Positions 29,623 through 38,019 of a stretch of DNA of 64,000 nucleotides are shown piece after piece. The stretch is from Paenarthrobacter sp. PH39-S1 (GTDB lineage Bacteria; Actinomycetota; Actinomycetes; Actinomycetales; Micrococcaceae). Under the pieces are notes generated by a model. That model made no database searches, had not been told where the DNA came from, and worked only from the letters and a program-made list of their open reading frames with translations. The DNA is taken from the NCBI RefSeq assembly GCF_030063245.1, contig NZ_JASISR010000002.1:124001-188000 (forward strand). Reading direction: 5' to 3'. How positions within the stretch are numbered: the stretch's first letter is position 1; every line of letters starts with the position of its first letter. The translations under genes were made by a program, and so were the position numbers.

Positions 29623-29849
29623 GTAACCAGCATCCCAAGACCGTCGCCCAGCGGCAACTAGTGGTCCCGACAAGCCCAGGTGGCAGCGACGTCCATCCGC
29701 TGACGGCCCGCCCCGACCAAGGCACCACCGCGCTGACGGTATCGGCAGGGGCGACCGGGTGGTTATCTGGTGGCATGATGCCGTCGGGGCAGCGCCCGAC
29801 GTCCATGTTCCGGAGGCCTTTGAACCCGGATCCGGTGCAACGGGTCAAG

Positions 29850-30306
29850 GACGCCCACAGCTATGAGATGTACGGGCCGCTGCTCAACGGCGCCAGCCAG
29901 GTGATCTTCGAGGGCACTCCGGACACACCCCGGACCGGGGCCGGCATTTGGAAATCATCGAGCCTTACCGGGTCACCAGTTACTACACGGCCCCGGCCCC
30001 GATCCGCTCGCTGATGGGCTGGTTCCCGGAGGGCGTCCCGGCGCAGTCCAATCTATTCCCCGATCCGGCTGGACCGGCCACGCCGCCGCCGTCGTCGTTG
30101 TTCCGGGTGTTCCCAAGACCCGCTCCGGCAAAATCATGCGACGGTTGCTCACCCAACTCTTCGAGGAGAAAGCCCTGGGCGACACCACCTCCCCGCAGAA
30201 TGAATCCGCCATCGCCGGAATCCGGCTGGCACTGGCCCACAGGCCAAACGCAACGCGGCGCAACAATCTTGGCCCGCCGCCATCGGAAAAGGATAGTGGA
30301 AGGTGA
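29850..30306 (+). pseudogene. acetyl-CoA synthetase remnant (acs), multiply broken
   Basis: Three pieces of an acetyl-CoA synthetase lie in order but in different frames. HSYEMYGPLLNGASQVIFEG is in the first frame (from 29856). A frameshift at ~29948 is followed by EIIEPYRVTSYYTAPAPIRSLM. Then, after loss of the ~250 residues that normally follow, comes the C-terminal acetylation-site motif VPKTRSGKIMRRLL (from 30109) with ALGDTT, ending in TGA at 30304-30306. The N-terminal half is absent. It cannot encode an active enzyme. Its last bases overlap the SAM riboswitch. Confidence 0.85.
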
Positions 30307-30403
30307 CCATCCCGAGCGGCTGAGAGATCTGGCTCATTGATGCCGCAGCAACCCTGGCCTGTGCTACCCGCGCCCGGGCAGAGGACGAGGGCCCCAGGAT
30401 GAG
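30304..30403 (+). promoter_or_regulatory. SAM riboswitch (S-box type)
   Basis: The conserved core reads ATCCCGAGCGGCTGAGAGA, then TGGCTCATTGATGCCGCAGCAACC-like bases, then a GTGCTA…GAGGACGAGGG arm and a closing GGAT that pairs with the initial ATCC. This matches the S-box order (kink-turn GAG/GA, GCAACC, GTGCTA). Such leaders turn genes off when S-adenosylmethionine is plentiful. It sits upstream of the sfnG-metY-CoA-binding genes, which fits sulfur assimilation. The sfnG coding sequence begins only ~25 bases after it, without the normal start. Confidence 0.8.
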
Positions 30404-30427
30404 CTTGCGTCGAGCAGCGCACCGGGC

Positions 30428-31492
30428 TGGGATTTCGACTACAACAAGAAACTGGCCCGGATCGCGGAGAATGCCGGCTTCGAATACGCGCTAACCCAAG
30501 CCCGTTACGCCGCGTCCTACGGCGCCGATAAACAGCATGAAGCAACCAGCTTCTCGCTGGCGCTGCTCGGAGCCACCGAGCGGCTCAAGGTCATAGCGGC
30601 GGTCCATCCGGGCATGTGGCAGCCCGGTGTGCTGGCAAAATTCATCATCACGGCCGACCATCTCTCCAACGGCCGGGCGGCAGTCAATATCGTCTCCGGT
30701 TGGCTTAAGGACGAGTTCGTGAACTTCGGCCTGCCGTGGCTTGAACACGACGAGCGCTACGTCCGGACGGAGGAATTCATCCGTATTCTCCGCGGCCTGT
30801 GGACCGAGAAGGAGTTCGCGCAAGCCGGAAAGTACTACGACATCAACAACGTCACCCTCAGTCCCGCTCCGCTGGACATCCCCGGCCGGGCACACCCGGA
30901 GATCTTCTTCGGCGGTAACTCCACCGCTGCGCAGGCCACTGCCGGGCGGGTCGCCGACTGGTATTTCTCCAACGGCAAGGACCTGGCGGGGTTCACGGAA
31001 AACATCGCCGGGGTGCGGGCCGCGGCCGTCCCGGCCGGACGCACCCCGCGCTTCGGGCTGAACGGATTTGTAATTGCCCGGGAGACCGGAAAGGAAGCCA
31101 AAGAAACCCTCCGGGAGATCGTGGCCAAGGCCCACCGGCCCGCCGTCGAGGGTTTCAAGGCCTCCGTTCAGGAAGCTGGGGCGGCCACCGCCGACGGCAA
31201 GGGCATGTGGGCGGATTCGAGCTACGAGGATCTAATCCAGTACAACGACGGCTTTAAAACAGGTCTGATCGGGACGCCGGAGCAGATTGCCGAACGCATC
31301 GTTGAATACAAGAAAATCGGCGTGAACCTGCTGCTGACCTGCTACCTGCACTTCCAGGAGGAAGTGCAGTCGTTCGGCCGCGACGTCATGCCGCTCGTCC
31401 GCTCTCTGGAAGCCGAGCTGGCGGCCAGGAACGGCGTCGAATTCAAGGCAGCGGATGCCTCGCCGACCGCGGAAATGGCGCTGATCCGATGA
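30428..31492 (+). pseudogene. sfnG: dimethylsulfone monooxygenase, 5' end missing
   Basis: Flavin-dependent (LLM class) monooxygenase that releases methanesulfinate from dimethylsulfone. From 30428 the frame encodes a strong match (WDFDYNKKLARIAENAGFEYALTQ, ERLKVIAAVHPGMWQPGVLAKFI, GRAAVNIVSGWLKDEFV, HPEIFFGGNS, GTPEQIAERI). The family normally starts ~30 residues earlier with FAYWVPNVSGG. Here the frame upstream of 30428 runs to a TGA at 30338-30340 inside the riboswitch with no ATG, GTG or TTG. The first ATG in frame is at 30614, well inside the TIM barrel. So the start region was lost, most simply by a deletion joining the riboswitch to codon ~32. Its stop overlaps metY (ATGA). Confidence 0.8.
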
Positions 31493-32832
31493 GCGAGCGG
31501 AAATTCGGGTTCCGAACGCGTGCCCTGCACGCCGGCGGGACACCGGACGCCACGCACGGCGCCCGTGCCGTGCCCATCTATCAGACCACCTCCTTCGTCT
31601 TTAAGGACACCGACGACGCCGCAAACCTCTTTGCGCTGCAGAAATACGGCAATATTTACTCCCGCATCGGCAACCCGACGGTGGCAGCCTTCGAGGAGCG
31701 GATAGCGTCCCTCGAAGGTGGCATCGGCGCCGTGGCCACGTCCTCCGGGATGGCGGCGGAATTCATCACCTTCGCCGCGCTGACCGGGTCGGGTGACCAC
31801 ATAGTCGCGTCGTCCCAGCTGTACGGTGGCACCATCACCGCGCTGGACGTGACACTGCGCCGCTTCGGCGTGGACACCACCTTTGTCCCGGGGACCGACG
31901 CCGCGGACTACGCCGCCGCCGTCCGGCCTAACACGAAGGCCGTCTACACCGAGATTGTCGCCAATCCCTCCGGTGAGGTGGCCGACCTTGCGGGGCTGGC
32001 CAAGGTGGCGCACGACGCCGGCATTCCGCTGATCGTCGATGCCACGCTGAGCACTCCGTACCTGATCCGGCCCTTCGAGCACGGCGCGGACATCGTGATC
32101 CATTCGGCCACCAAGTTCCTCGGCGGCCACGGCACCACCCTTGGCGGCGTCGTCGTCGAAAGCGGGCGGTTCAACTGGGGCAACGGCAACTTCCCGCAGA
32201 TGACCGAACCGGTGGAGTCCTACGGCAATGTGTCCTGGTGGGGGAACTTCGGCGAGTACGGGTTCCTGACCAAACTGCGCTCCGAGCAGTTGCGCGACAT
32301 CGGGCCCGCACTCTCCCCGCAGTCGGCATTCCAGCTGCTGCAGGGGGTGGAGACTTTGCCGCAGCGCATGGACGAGCATCTGGCCAACGCCCGGAAAGTG
32401 GCAGCATGGCTGGAAGCGGACGAGCGGGTGAGCTACGTCAGTTACGCCGGTCTGCCGTCGCACCCGCACTACGAAAGGGCCCGCAAATACCTGCCGCAGG
32501 GCGCCGGCTCCGTCTTCTCGTTCGGTGTTAAGGGCGGCCGGGAAGCCGGGAAGCGCTTCATTGAGGCGCTGCAGCTGGCCAGCCACCTGGCCAACGTCGG
32601 CGACTCACGCACGCTCGTCATCCATCCGGGCTCGACGACGCACCAGCAGCTTTCGGCCGAAAAGCTGGCTGCCGCCGGGGTACCAGAGGACCTGGTCCGG
32701 ATCTCCGTGGGGCTCGAAGACCTGGAGGACATTCTGTGGGATCTGGACCAGGCGCTGGCCGCGTCGCGCACCGCTCCGCCGGACGAGGTGGCCGGGCCTG
32801 TCCAGACCGCAACGATCGGAGCACACCCATGA
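31489..32832 (+). CDS. metY: O-acetylhomoserine/O-acetylserine sulfhydrylase
   Basis: A 447-aa PLP enzyme (Cys/Met metabolism family) that makes homocysteine or cysteine from sulfide and the acetylated amino acid. FGFRTRALHAGG start, YSRIGNPTVAAFEERIASLEGG, SSGMAAEFITF, PLP Lys209 in HSATKFLGGHGT, and SLGDARTLVIHPGSTTH-like C-terminal region. Full length. The ATG overlaps the end of the sfnG frame by four bases, and the CoA-binding gene overlaps its own stop, so the three were one translationally coupled unit behind the SAM riboswitch. Confidence 0.95.
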   Translation: MSERKFGFRTRALHAGGTPDATHGARAVPIYQTTSFVFKDTDDAANLFALQKYGNIYSRIGNPTVAAFEERIASLEGGIGAVATSSGMAAEFITFAALTGSGDHIVASSQLYGGTITALDVTLRRFGVDTTFVPGTDAADYAAAVRPNTKAVYTEIVANPSGEVADLAGLAKVAHDAGIPLIVDATLSTPYLIRPFEHGADIVIHSATKFLGGHGTTLGGVVVESGRFNWGNGNFPQMTEPVESYGNVSWWGNFGEYGFLTKLRSEQLRDIGPALSPQSAFQLLQGVETLPQRMDEHLANARKVAAWLEADERVSYVSYAGLPSHPHYERARKYLPQGAGSVFSFGVKGGREAGKRFIEALQLASHLANVGDSRTLVIHPGSTTHQQLSAEKLAAAGVPEDLVRISVGLEDLEDILWDLDQALAASRTAPPDEVAGPVQTATIGAHP

Positions 32833-33365
32833 GCCGTCCCCCGTCGGTCCCGGCCACCGACCGCCCGAGCACCGAAGAAAACGCCTGGACCTGGGCAGGA
32901 CCATCGGCGCCGGAGCGGTTGACTATTCTGCGCAACACCACCTCCATTGCCATTGTCGGGGCCTCGGACAAGCCCTCCCGGGCCTCCTATTTTGTGGCCA
33001 GCTACCTGCAGTCCTCCAGCCGGTACAAGGTCTACTTCGTCAACCCGGTGGTCAAGGAGATCCTCGGCCAGCCGGCCTATGCTTCGCTGGCCGACCTCCC
33101 CGAGAGCCCGGATCTGGTGGATGTCTTCCGCCGGCACGACGATCTGCCCGGCGTGCTGGAGGAAGCTGCCGCAGTAGGGGCCCGGACGCTGTGGCTGCAA
33201 CTGGGGTCCTGGCACGAGGAAGTGGCCCGAAATGCCGCGGCGGCCGGTCTGCAGGTAGTGATGGACCGCTGCATCAAGATCGAGCACGCCCGTTTCCACG
33301 GCGGACTCGGGCTGGCCGGCTTCGACACCGGAGTCATCTCCGCGAAACGGCAGCTCACCGCCTGA
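32829..33365 (+). CDS. CoA-binding domain protein, sulfur-cluster paralogue
   Basis: A 178-aa Rossmann protein of the CoA_binding_2 family: SIAIVGASDKPSRASYFVASYLQ, YFVNPVVKEILGQPAYASLADLP, LVDVFRR, TLWLQLGSWHEEVARNAAAAGLQVVMDRCIKIEH. It is the longer paralogue of the gene at 28559-28981. The start ATG overlaps the metY stop (ATGA). Its constant association with metY in this family suggests a role in sulfur amino-acid metabolism; the reaction is unknown. Confidence 0.9.
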   Translation: MSRPPSVPATDRPSTEENAWTWAGPSAPERLTILRNTTSIAIVGASDKPSRASYFVASYLQSSSRYKVYFVNPVVKEILGQPAYASLADLPESPDLVDVFRRHDDLPGVLEEAAAVGARTLWLQLGSWHEEVARNAAAAGLQVVMDRCIKIEHARFHGGLGLAGFDTGVISAKRQLTA

Positions 33366-33406
33366 CCAACTCACCGCCTGACACTGTGCAGGTCACGGGC
33401 CGCTGA

Positions 33407-33823
33407 TCAGCTGCTGTTGCTGAGTTCCTCCGCATACAGCGACCAGAACTCATTGGGCCGGGCCGCCGCGGGATCAACTTTTTTCAGCCGGGTCTCAAAA
33501 TCGACCGCCACCCGGGCGAAATCGGCGTCGTCGTCTTCCGGGCCAACCGAATCCCTATCAATGGCGCCCCACAGGGTGGCAATTTCCACCAGCTGGGCCA
33601 GCGAGGAAGCCATCAGACTTTCATCGTCCTCACAGACGCAGTAAACCGCCCCGGTGCTGCGGTCCACGGCCACAAACTGGAAATCCCCGTCATTGAAGAC
33701 GACGGCGCGGCCGGATTCGTCATTGCTGAAGGGAGGTTCGAGCCACTCGCCGTCGAGCGGAATGTCCTCCAGGCCAATGGGTACCAGCGGCGCCAGACCC
33801 TCGGCAATCTGATTATCGTCCAT
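33407..33823 (-). CDS. acidic protein resembling the SUKH-4 fold
   Basis: A 138-aa very acidic soluble protein. The pattern LVPIGLEDIPLDGEWLEPPF…AVVFNDGDFQFVAVDRSTGAVYCV followed by SLMASSLAQLVEIATLWGAI recalls SUKH-4 (SMI1/KNR4-like) immunity proteins, which have a short 'G-x-D' strand, an 'x-D-x-x-T-G-x-V-Y' strand and a 'S-S-L' helix. No polymorphic toxin gene is beside it. If the fold is right, it could be an orphan immunity protein or a domesticated member. My confidence in the family is modest; that it is a real gene is more certain. Confidence 0.6.
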   Translation of the reverse strand: MDDNQIAEGLAPLVPIGLEDIPLDGEWLEPPFSNDESGRAVVFNDGDFQFVAVDRSTGAVYCVCEDDESLMASSLAQLVEIATLWGAIDRDSVGPEDDDADFARVAVDFETRLKKVDPAAARPNEFWSLYAEELSNSS

Positions 33824-33868
33824 CGAATCCTCCCATCTTCCTGAGACTAGCCACCGGCCACGGGCCCG

Positions 33869-34699
33869 TCAATGGTCCACGGCTCCGGGAGCCGTAATGT
33901 TGGGAACAACCTCGTAGCTGCTCGTCAACCGGCGGTTCGCCAGCACCGGCAGGAACTCCCGGACCTCGTCGATGCGCTTCCGGGTGACCGCTGCGGTGGC
34001 GATCCCTTCCTCCTCGTCCTTGAGGAAATCCTGCGGGACGCCCATCGGATCCACTATTACCGAATGGCCAATGCAGTGCCCGCTGGAGGTTCCGGCGGCG
34101 GCCACCCAGCAGGTATTCTCGATAGCGCGGGCCCTGAGCAGAGTCTGCCAATGATCGATCTTGTGTTCGCCCTTGAACCAGGCGGCCGCCACACAGATCA
34201 GATCGGCCCCCTGCACCGCTAGGGCGCGCGCCATTTCCGGAAAACGCAGGTCATAACAGGTCATGATCCCTATCCGCAGGCCGCCGATCGGCACGACCTT
34301 CAGGCCGCCGTCGCCCGGTTTGATCCGCTGCGATTCCTGATAGGAGAAGGCATCGTAGAGGTGCAGCTTCCGGTAGGTCTCAAGGATTCTGCCGTCGTCG
34401 TCGATGGCGATCAGGGTGTTGAACGGGCGCTGCTCACCGCTGGACTCATAACCGCCTGCAATGACGGCGATGCCCACCTGGCTGGCGATCAGCGACAGAC
34501 CCTGCACAAACGAGGTCCACTGGGCGTCCACGGCGGCGGCGAAGTCCACCTCCACCCGGCCTACCGAAAACATGGACTCCTCCGGGAACACGATTAGCGC
34601 CGAACCCCCATCCCGGGCACTCGCCGCGAGCCGACGCATGACAACGAGATTCCCATCGACGTCACCGCCCGGATTGAACTGCCCTACGCTGACCTTCAT
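33869..34699 (-). CDS. carbon-nitrogen hydrolase (nitrilase superfamily amidase)
   Basis: A 276-aa cytoplasmic amidase. The catalytic Glu is in VFPEESMF, the Lys in ETYRKLHLYDAFSYQES and the Cys in GIMTCYDLRFPEMAR, with a second Glu in WFKGEHKIDHW. The RKLHLYDAF signature is close to Nit1/deaminated-glutathione amidase-like members, but the substrate is not certain. The ATG at 34699 has GGAGTGACG upstream; an in-frame ATG two codons earlier is possible. Convergent with no neighbour; purA follows 90 bases downstream on the same strand. Confidence 0.9.
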   Translation of the reverse strand: MKVSVGQFNPGGDVDGNLVVMRRLAASARDGGSALIVFPEESMFSVGRVEVDFAAAVDAQWTSFVQGLSLIASQVGIAVIAGGYESSGEQRPFNTLIAIDDDGRILETYRKLHLYDAFSYQESQRIKPGDGGLKVVPIGGLRIGIMTCYDLRFPEMARALAVQGADLICVAAAWFKGEHKIDHWQTLLRARAIENTCWVAAAGTSSGHCIGHSVIVDPMGVPQDFLKDEEEGIATAAVTRKRIDEVREFLPVLANRRLTSSYEVVPNITAPGAVDH

Positions 34700-34797
34700 C
34701 GTCACTCCTGCGCTGGATTCTATCTTCCCAGCCTAGCCGCTGCCGGGCCGCCCGTTAAGAGCGCACGCGTGGGGGCCCGTGCCGTCTCGGCTGGCGG

Positions 34798-36087
34798 TCA
34801 GCTGCCGATGAGGTCGTGGATCACGATCGTCTGATCCCGGTCGGGGCCCACCCCGATCGCGGAGATCCGGGTGCCGGACATGGACTCCAGCGCCCGCACG
34901 TAGCGCTGCGCGTTCTCCGGGAGATCCGCCATGGTCCGGGCGCCGGTGATGTCCTCGGTCCAGCCGTCGAAGTACGCAAAGATGGGCTTGGCGTGATGGA
35001 AATCGGTCTGCGTCATGGGCACCTCGTCAAAGCGTTCGCCGTCGATGTCGTAGGCCACGCAGACCGGAATCTGCGCTATCCCGGTCAGTACATCGAGTTT
35101 GGTGACGAAGTAGTCGGTGAAGCCGTTCACCCGCGAGGCGTACCGGGCCAGCACAGCGTCGTACCAGCCGCAGCGGCGCGGACGTCCGGTGTTGACACCA
35201 AATTCCCCGCCGGTCTTCTGCAGGTATTCACCCATTTCGTCGAACAACTCCGTGGGGAACGGACCCGCACCGACGCGCGTCGTGTATGCCTTGATGATGC
35301 CCACGGCGCGGTTGATCCGCGTCGGCCCGATGCCGGACCCCACCGAGGCGCCGCCGGCTGTCGGGTTGGAGGAGGTCACGAACGGGTATGTGCCGTGGTC
35401 CACGTCAAGGAACGTGGCCTGGCCACCTTCCATCAGGACCACCTTGCCGTCGTCGAGCGCCTTGTTGAGCACGTATTCGGAGTCAATGACCAGCGGCAGC
35501 AAGCGCTCGGCGAAGCCGAGGAAATACGCCACGGTCTCATCGATGCTGATCGCGCGCCGGTTATAGACCTTGACCAGCAGTTCGTTCTTCTGCTGCAGCG
35601 ATCCTTCGACCTTCTGCCGCAGGATCGACTCGTCGAACACATCCTGGACGCGGATTCCGAGCCGGGCCACCTTGTCCATGTAGGCGGGTCCGATGCCGCG
35701 GCCGGTGGTGCCGATGGCGCGCTTACCCAGGAAACGCTCGGTGACCTTATCCAGCACCTGATGATACGGGGCCACCAGGTGAGCATTGGCGGAGACGCGG
35801 AGCTGGGAGGTATCGGCGCCGCGGGCCTGCAGCCCCTCGATTTCGGCAAAGAGGGCCTCAAGGTTCACCACGCAGCCGTTGCCGATGATCGGCACGGCGT
35901 TAGGGCTCAGAATGCCGGCTGGAAGGAGCTTGAGTTCGTACTTCTCACCGCCGACGACGACGGTATGGCCGGCGTTGTTGCCGCCGTTCGGCTTGACCAC
36001 GTAGTCAACGCGGCCGCCAAGCAGATCGGTTGCCTTGCCTTTGCCTTCGTCGCCCCACTGGGCTCCAACGATTACGATTGCGGGCAT
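34798..36087 (-). CDS. purA: adenylosuccinate synthetase
   Basis: A 429-aa enzyme joining IMP and aspartate with GTP, the first step to AMP. GTP P-loop [17 protein letters not shown] with catalytic Asp (WGDEG), [11 protein letters not shown] with catalytic His, [36 protein letters not shown] and the aspartate loop [10 protein letters not shown]. The motif EGAQGT is here EGGQAT, a mild variation. The ATG at 36087 matches the family start ([15 protein letters not shown]); codons upstream to 36186 show no similarity. Confidence 0.97.
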   Translation of the reverse strand: MPAIVIVGAQWGDEGKGKATDLLGGRVDYVVKPNGGNNAGHTVVVGGEKYELKLLPAGILSPNAVPIIGNGCVVNLEALFAEIEGLQARGADTSQLRVSANAHLVAPYHQVLDKVTERFLGKRAIGTTGRGIGPAYMDKVARLGIRVQDVFDESILRQKVEGSLQQKNELLVKVYNRRAISIDETVAYFLGFAERLLPLVIDSEYVLNKALDDGKVVLMEGGQATFLDVDHGTYPFVTSSNPTAGGASVGSGIGPTRINRAVGIIKAYTTRVGAGPFPTELFDEMGEYLQKTGGEFGVNTGRPRRCGWYDAVLARYASRVNGFTDYFVTKLDVLTGIAQIPVCVAYDIDGERFDEVPMTQTDFHHAKPIFAYFDGWTEDITGARTMADLPENAQRYVRALESMSGTRISAIGVGPDRDQTIVIHDLIGS

Positions 36088-36305
36088 GGGATACTCCCCC
36101 ATCAGTTGGACGTCCGGCCGCGGGCCCTGCTGGGCAACCGGCCGTGCGCCACGCATCAGAATGCCCCACACACGTACCCATACCAACGGCCGGCGGAATC
36201 CACCGGCCGTTTCGGGTCACAGAGTTCGGGGCTCTTACCCGCCAAGTTTAGCCGACTTCCACTCCCGGCGCGGCCGAGACGGCACGGCCGAGACGGCGGC
36301 TTATA

Positions 36306-36364
36306 CGACTGTGCAGCAAATGTCATTTTCAGAACTGAGAAGGACACCTGCTGCACGGTCGATG
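36306..36364. repeat. intergenic inverted-repeat element, copy 2
   Basis: Arms CGACTGTGCAGCA… (36306-36324) and …TGCTGCACGGTCG (36343-36361) are complementary at 16 of 19 positions around an 18-base loop. The arm sequence matches copy 1 at 26042-26103 (CGACTGTGC[A/G]GCA…TGT). It lies ten bases after the end of the DUF3151 gene on the opposite strand sense. Confidence 0.85.
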
Positions 36365-36373
36365 CTGCCCGTG

Positions 36374-36802
36374 CTATGCTGAGCGGCCCTCGATGGCGGC
36401 CGCGGCCAGCGGATCGGATTCGTTGAGGAACGTAGAGATCCGAGCCGCTTCCTCGGTCTCGCTGATCGCCCCCGCCGCGCGGCCGAGCGCATAGAGCGCC
36501 CGCAGGAAGCCGCGATTCCCCTCGTGCTCGAAGGGGACGGGACCGGTTCCTCGCCAGCCGCTGCGGCGCAGCGCATCCAGCCCGCGATGGTACCCGGTCC
36601 GTGCGTAGGCGTAGGACTCGATGATCCGGCCCTCTGCGTAGGCCTCGTCCGCCAGCATTGCCCACAGCAGTGACGATGTCGGGTGCGTGGCTGCCAGATC
36701 CACGGCCTCGTCTCCTGCCGCCAACCGGACTTCAATGTCGGGTTCGCCCGGCAATAGCGTCGGCTCCGGGCCCAGCAGGTTCCGGCGGAATTCGTCGGAC
36801 AT
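36374..36802 (-). CDS. DUF3151 family protein
   Basis: A 142-aa cytoplasmic protein with the DUF3151 pattern: NLLGPEPTLLPGEPDIEVRLAAGDEAVDLAATHPTSSLLWAMLADEA, YAYARTGYHRGLDALRRSGWRGTGPVPFEHEGNRGFLRALYALGRAAGAI. TPR-like helices are suggested. The ATG shares one base with the fbaA stop (TAATG), so it is co-translated with the aldolase. This fbaA-DUF3151 pairing is conserved in actinobacteria, but the function is unknown. Confidence 0.9.
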   Translation of the reverse strand: MSDEFRRNLLGPEPTLLPGEPDIEVRLAAGDEAVDLAATHPTSSLLWAMLADEAYAEGRIIESYAYARTGYHRGLDALRRSGWRGTGPVPFEHEGNRGFLRALYALGRAAGAISETEEAARISTFLNESDPLAAAAIEGRSA

Positions 36803-37821
36803 TAGGACGTCTTACCGGCGGAGCCGAGTTCCTGGGCAGCGAGGACAACGCGGGCCGCCAGGCCCTTTTCGGCAGCCGCTCCCCAGACCCGGGGATCGTA
36901 TGTCTTCTTGTTGCCCACTTCGCCGTCCACCTTGAGCACGCCGTCGTAGTTCTTGAACATGTGGTCAGCCACGGGGCGCGTGTAGGCGTACTGGGTGTCG
37001 GTGTCGATGTTCATTTTAATGACGCCGTAGGAAACGGCGTCCTTAATCTCCTGCTGGCTGGAGCCGGAACCGCCGTGGAAGACCAGGTCAAACGGGTTGG
37101 CCTTGCCCAGCTTGGCGCCGACCTGCTCCTGGATATCCTTGAGGATTTCCGGGCGCAGCTTGACGCCGCCGGGCTTGTACACGCCGTGCACGTTTCCGAA
37201 GGTCAGGGCGGTGATGTAGCGGCCATGCTCCCCGGCGCCGAGGGCCTCGACGGTGGCCAGGCCGTCGGACACGGTGGAGTAGAGCTTGTCATTGATGGCG
37301 TTCTCCACGCCGTCTTCCTCCCCGCCCACGGCGCCGATCTCCACCTCGAGGATCATGTGCGCGGCGGAGGTGCGGGCCAGCAGCTCACGGCCGATGCGCA
37401 GGTTCTCCTCCAGCGTCTCGGCGGAACCGTCCCACATGTGGGAGTTGAAGATCGGGTCCTTGCCTGCCTTCACCGCGGCCTCCGAAGCAGCCAGCAGGGG
37501 CAGCACAAATCCGTCCAGTTTGTCCTGGGGGCAGTGGTCGGTGTGCAGCGCCACGTTGACGGGGTAATTTTTGGCCACCTCGCGGGCGAAGGCGGCGAAA
37601 CCGAGGGATCCGGCCACCATATCCTTCACGGAGGCGCCGGACCAGTATGCCGCCCCTCCGGTGGAGACCTGGATGATGCCGTCGCTGCCGGCATCGGCGA
37701 AACCCTGCAGGGCAGCGTTCAAAGTCTGCGACGACGTGACATTGACCGCGGGGTAGGCGAAACCGCCGGCCTTGGCGCGGTCAATCATTTCGACGTATTT
37801 GTCCGGGGTTGCAATGGGCAT
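36802..37821 (-). CDS. fbaA: fructose-bisphosphate aldolase, class II
   Basis: A 339-aa zinc-dependent aldolase of glycolysis/gluconeogenesis. Zn ligands are in ALHTDHCPQDK (His) and later GNVHGVYKPG and FHGGSGSS (His); EVEIGAVGGEEDG carries conserved Glu/Asp, and the phosphate loop is KMNIDTDTQYAYTRP. Length and layout match class IIA enzymes. The ATG at 37821 (MPIATPDKY) is preceded by AGAAGGAG. Upstream in-frame codons to 37986 have no similarity. Confidence 0.97.
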   Translation of the reverse strand: MPIATPDKYVEMIDRAKAGGFAYPAVNVTSSQTLNAALQGFADAGSDGIIQVSTGGAAYWSGASVKDMVAGSLGFAAFAREVAKNYPVNVALHTDHCPQDKLDGFVLPLLAASEAAVKAGKDPIFNSHMWDGSAETLEENLRIGRELLARTSAAHMILEVEIGAVGGEEDGVENAINDKLYSTVSDGLATVEALGAGEHGRYITALTFGNVHGVYKPGGVKLRPEILKDIQEQVGAKLGKANPFDLVFHGGSGSSQQEIKDAVSYGVIKMNIDTDTQYAYTRPVADHMFKNYDGVLKVDGEVGNKKTYDPRVWGAAAEKGLAARVVLAAQELGSAGKTS

Positions 37822-38019
37822 GCTGACTCCTTCTGAAGGACCGTGAATGGGCGTGCTCCGCCGTGCCGCTCTGGCGTTGGCTACGTCTATCCTAGCCAGA
37901 TCCCGGCTGCCCGTGCAGAAGGTGGCCGACAGGACGACGGCGGCGGACACCCCACGCGGCAGGGCACCATGCCTGCCGCGCAGCACCTGCGTGCCACCGC
38001 CGATTGACGGCCCTGTCTG

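Noticed and set aside
29354-29848. 164-codon minus-strand frame overlapping the DinB gene
   Set aside because: It is out of frame with the DinB protein and has no coding features of its own.
34816-36426. 536-codon plus-strand frame opposite purA
   Set aside because: It is entirely antisense to the clear purA gene and its His/Val/Gly-rich product resembles no protein.
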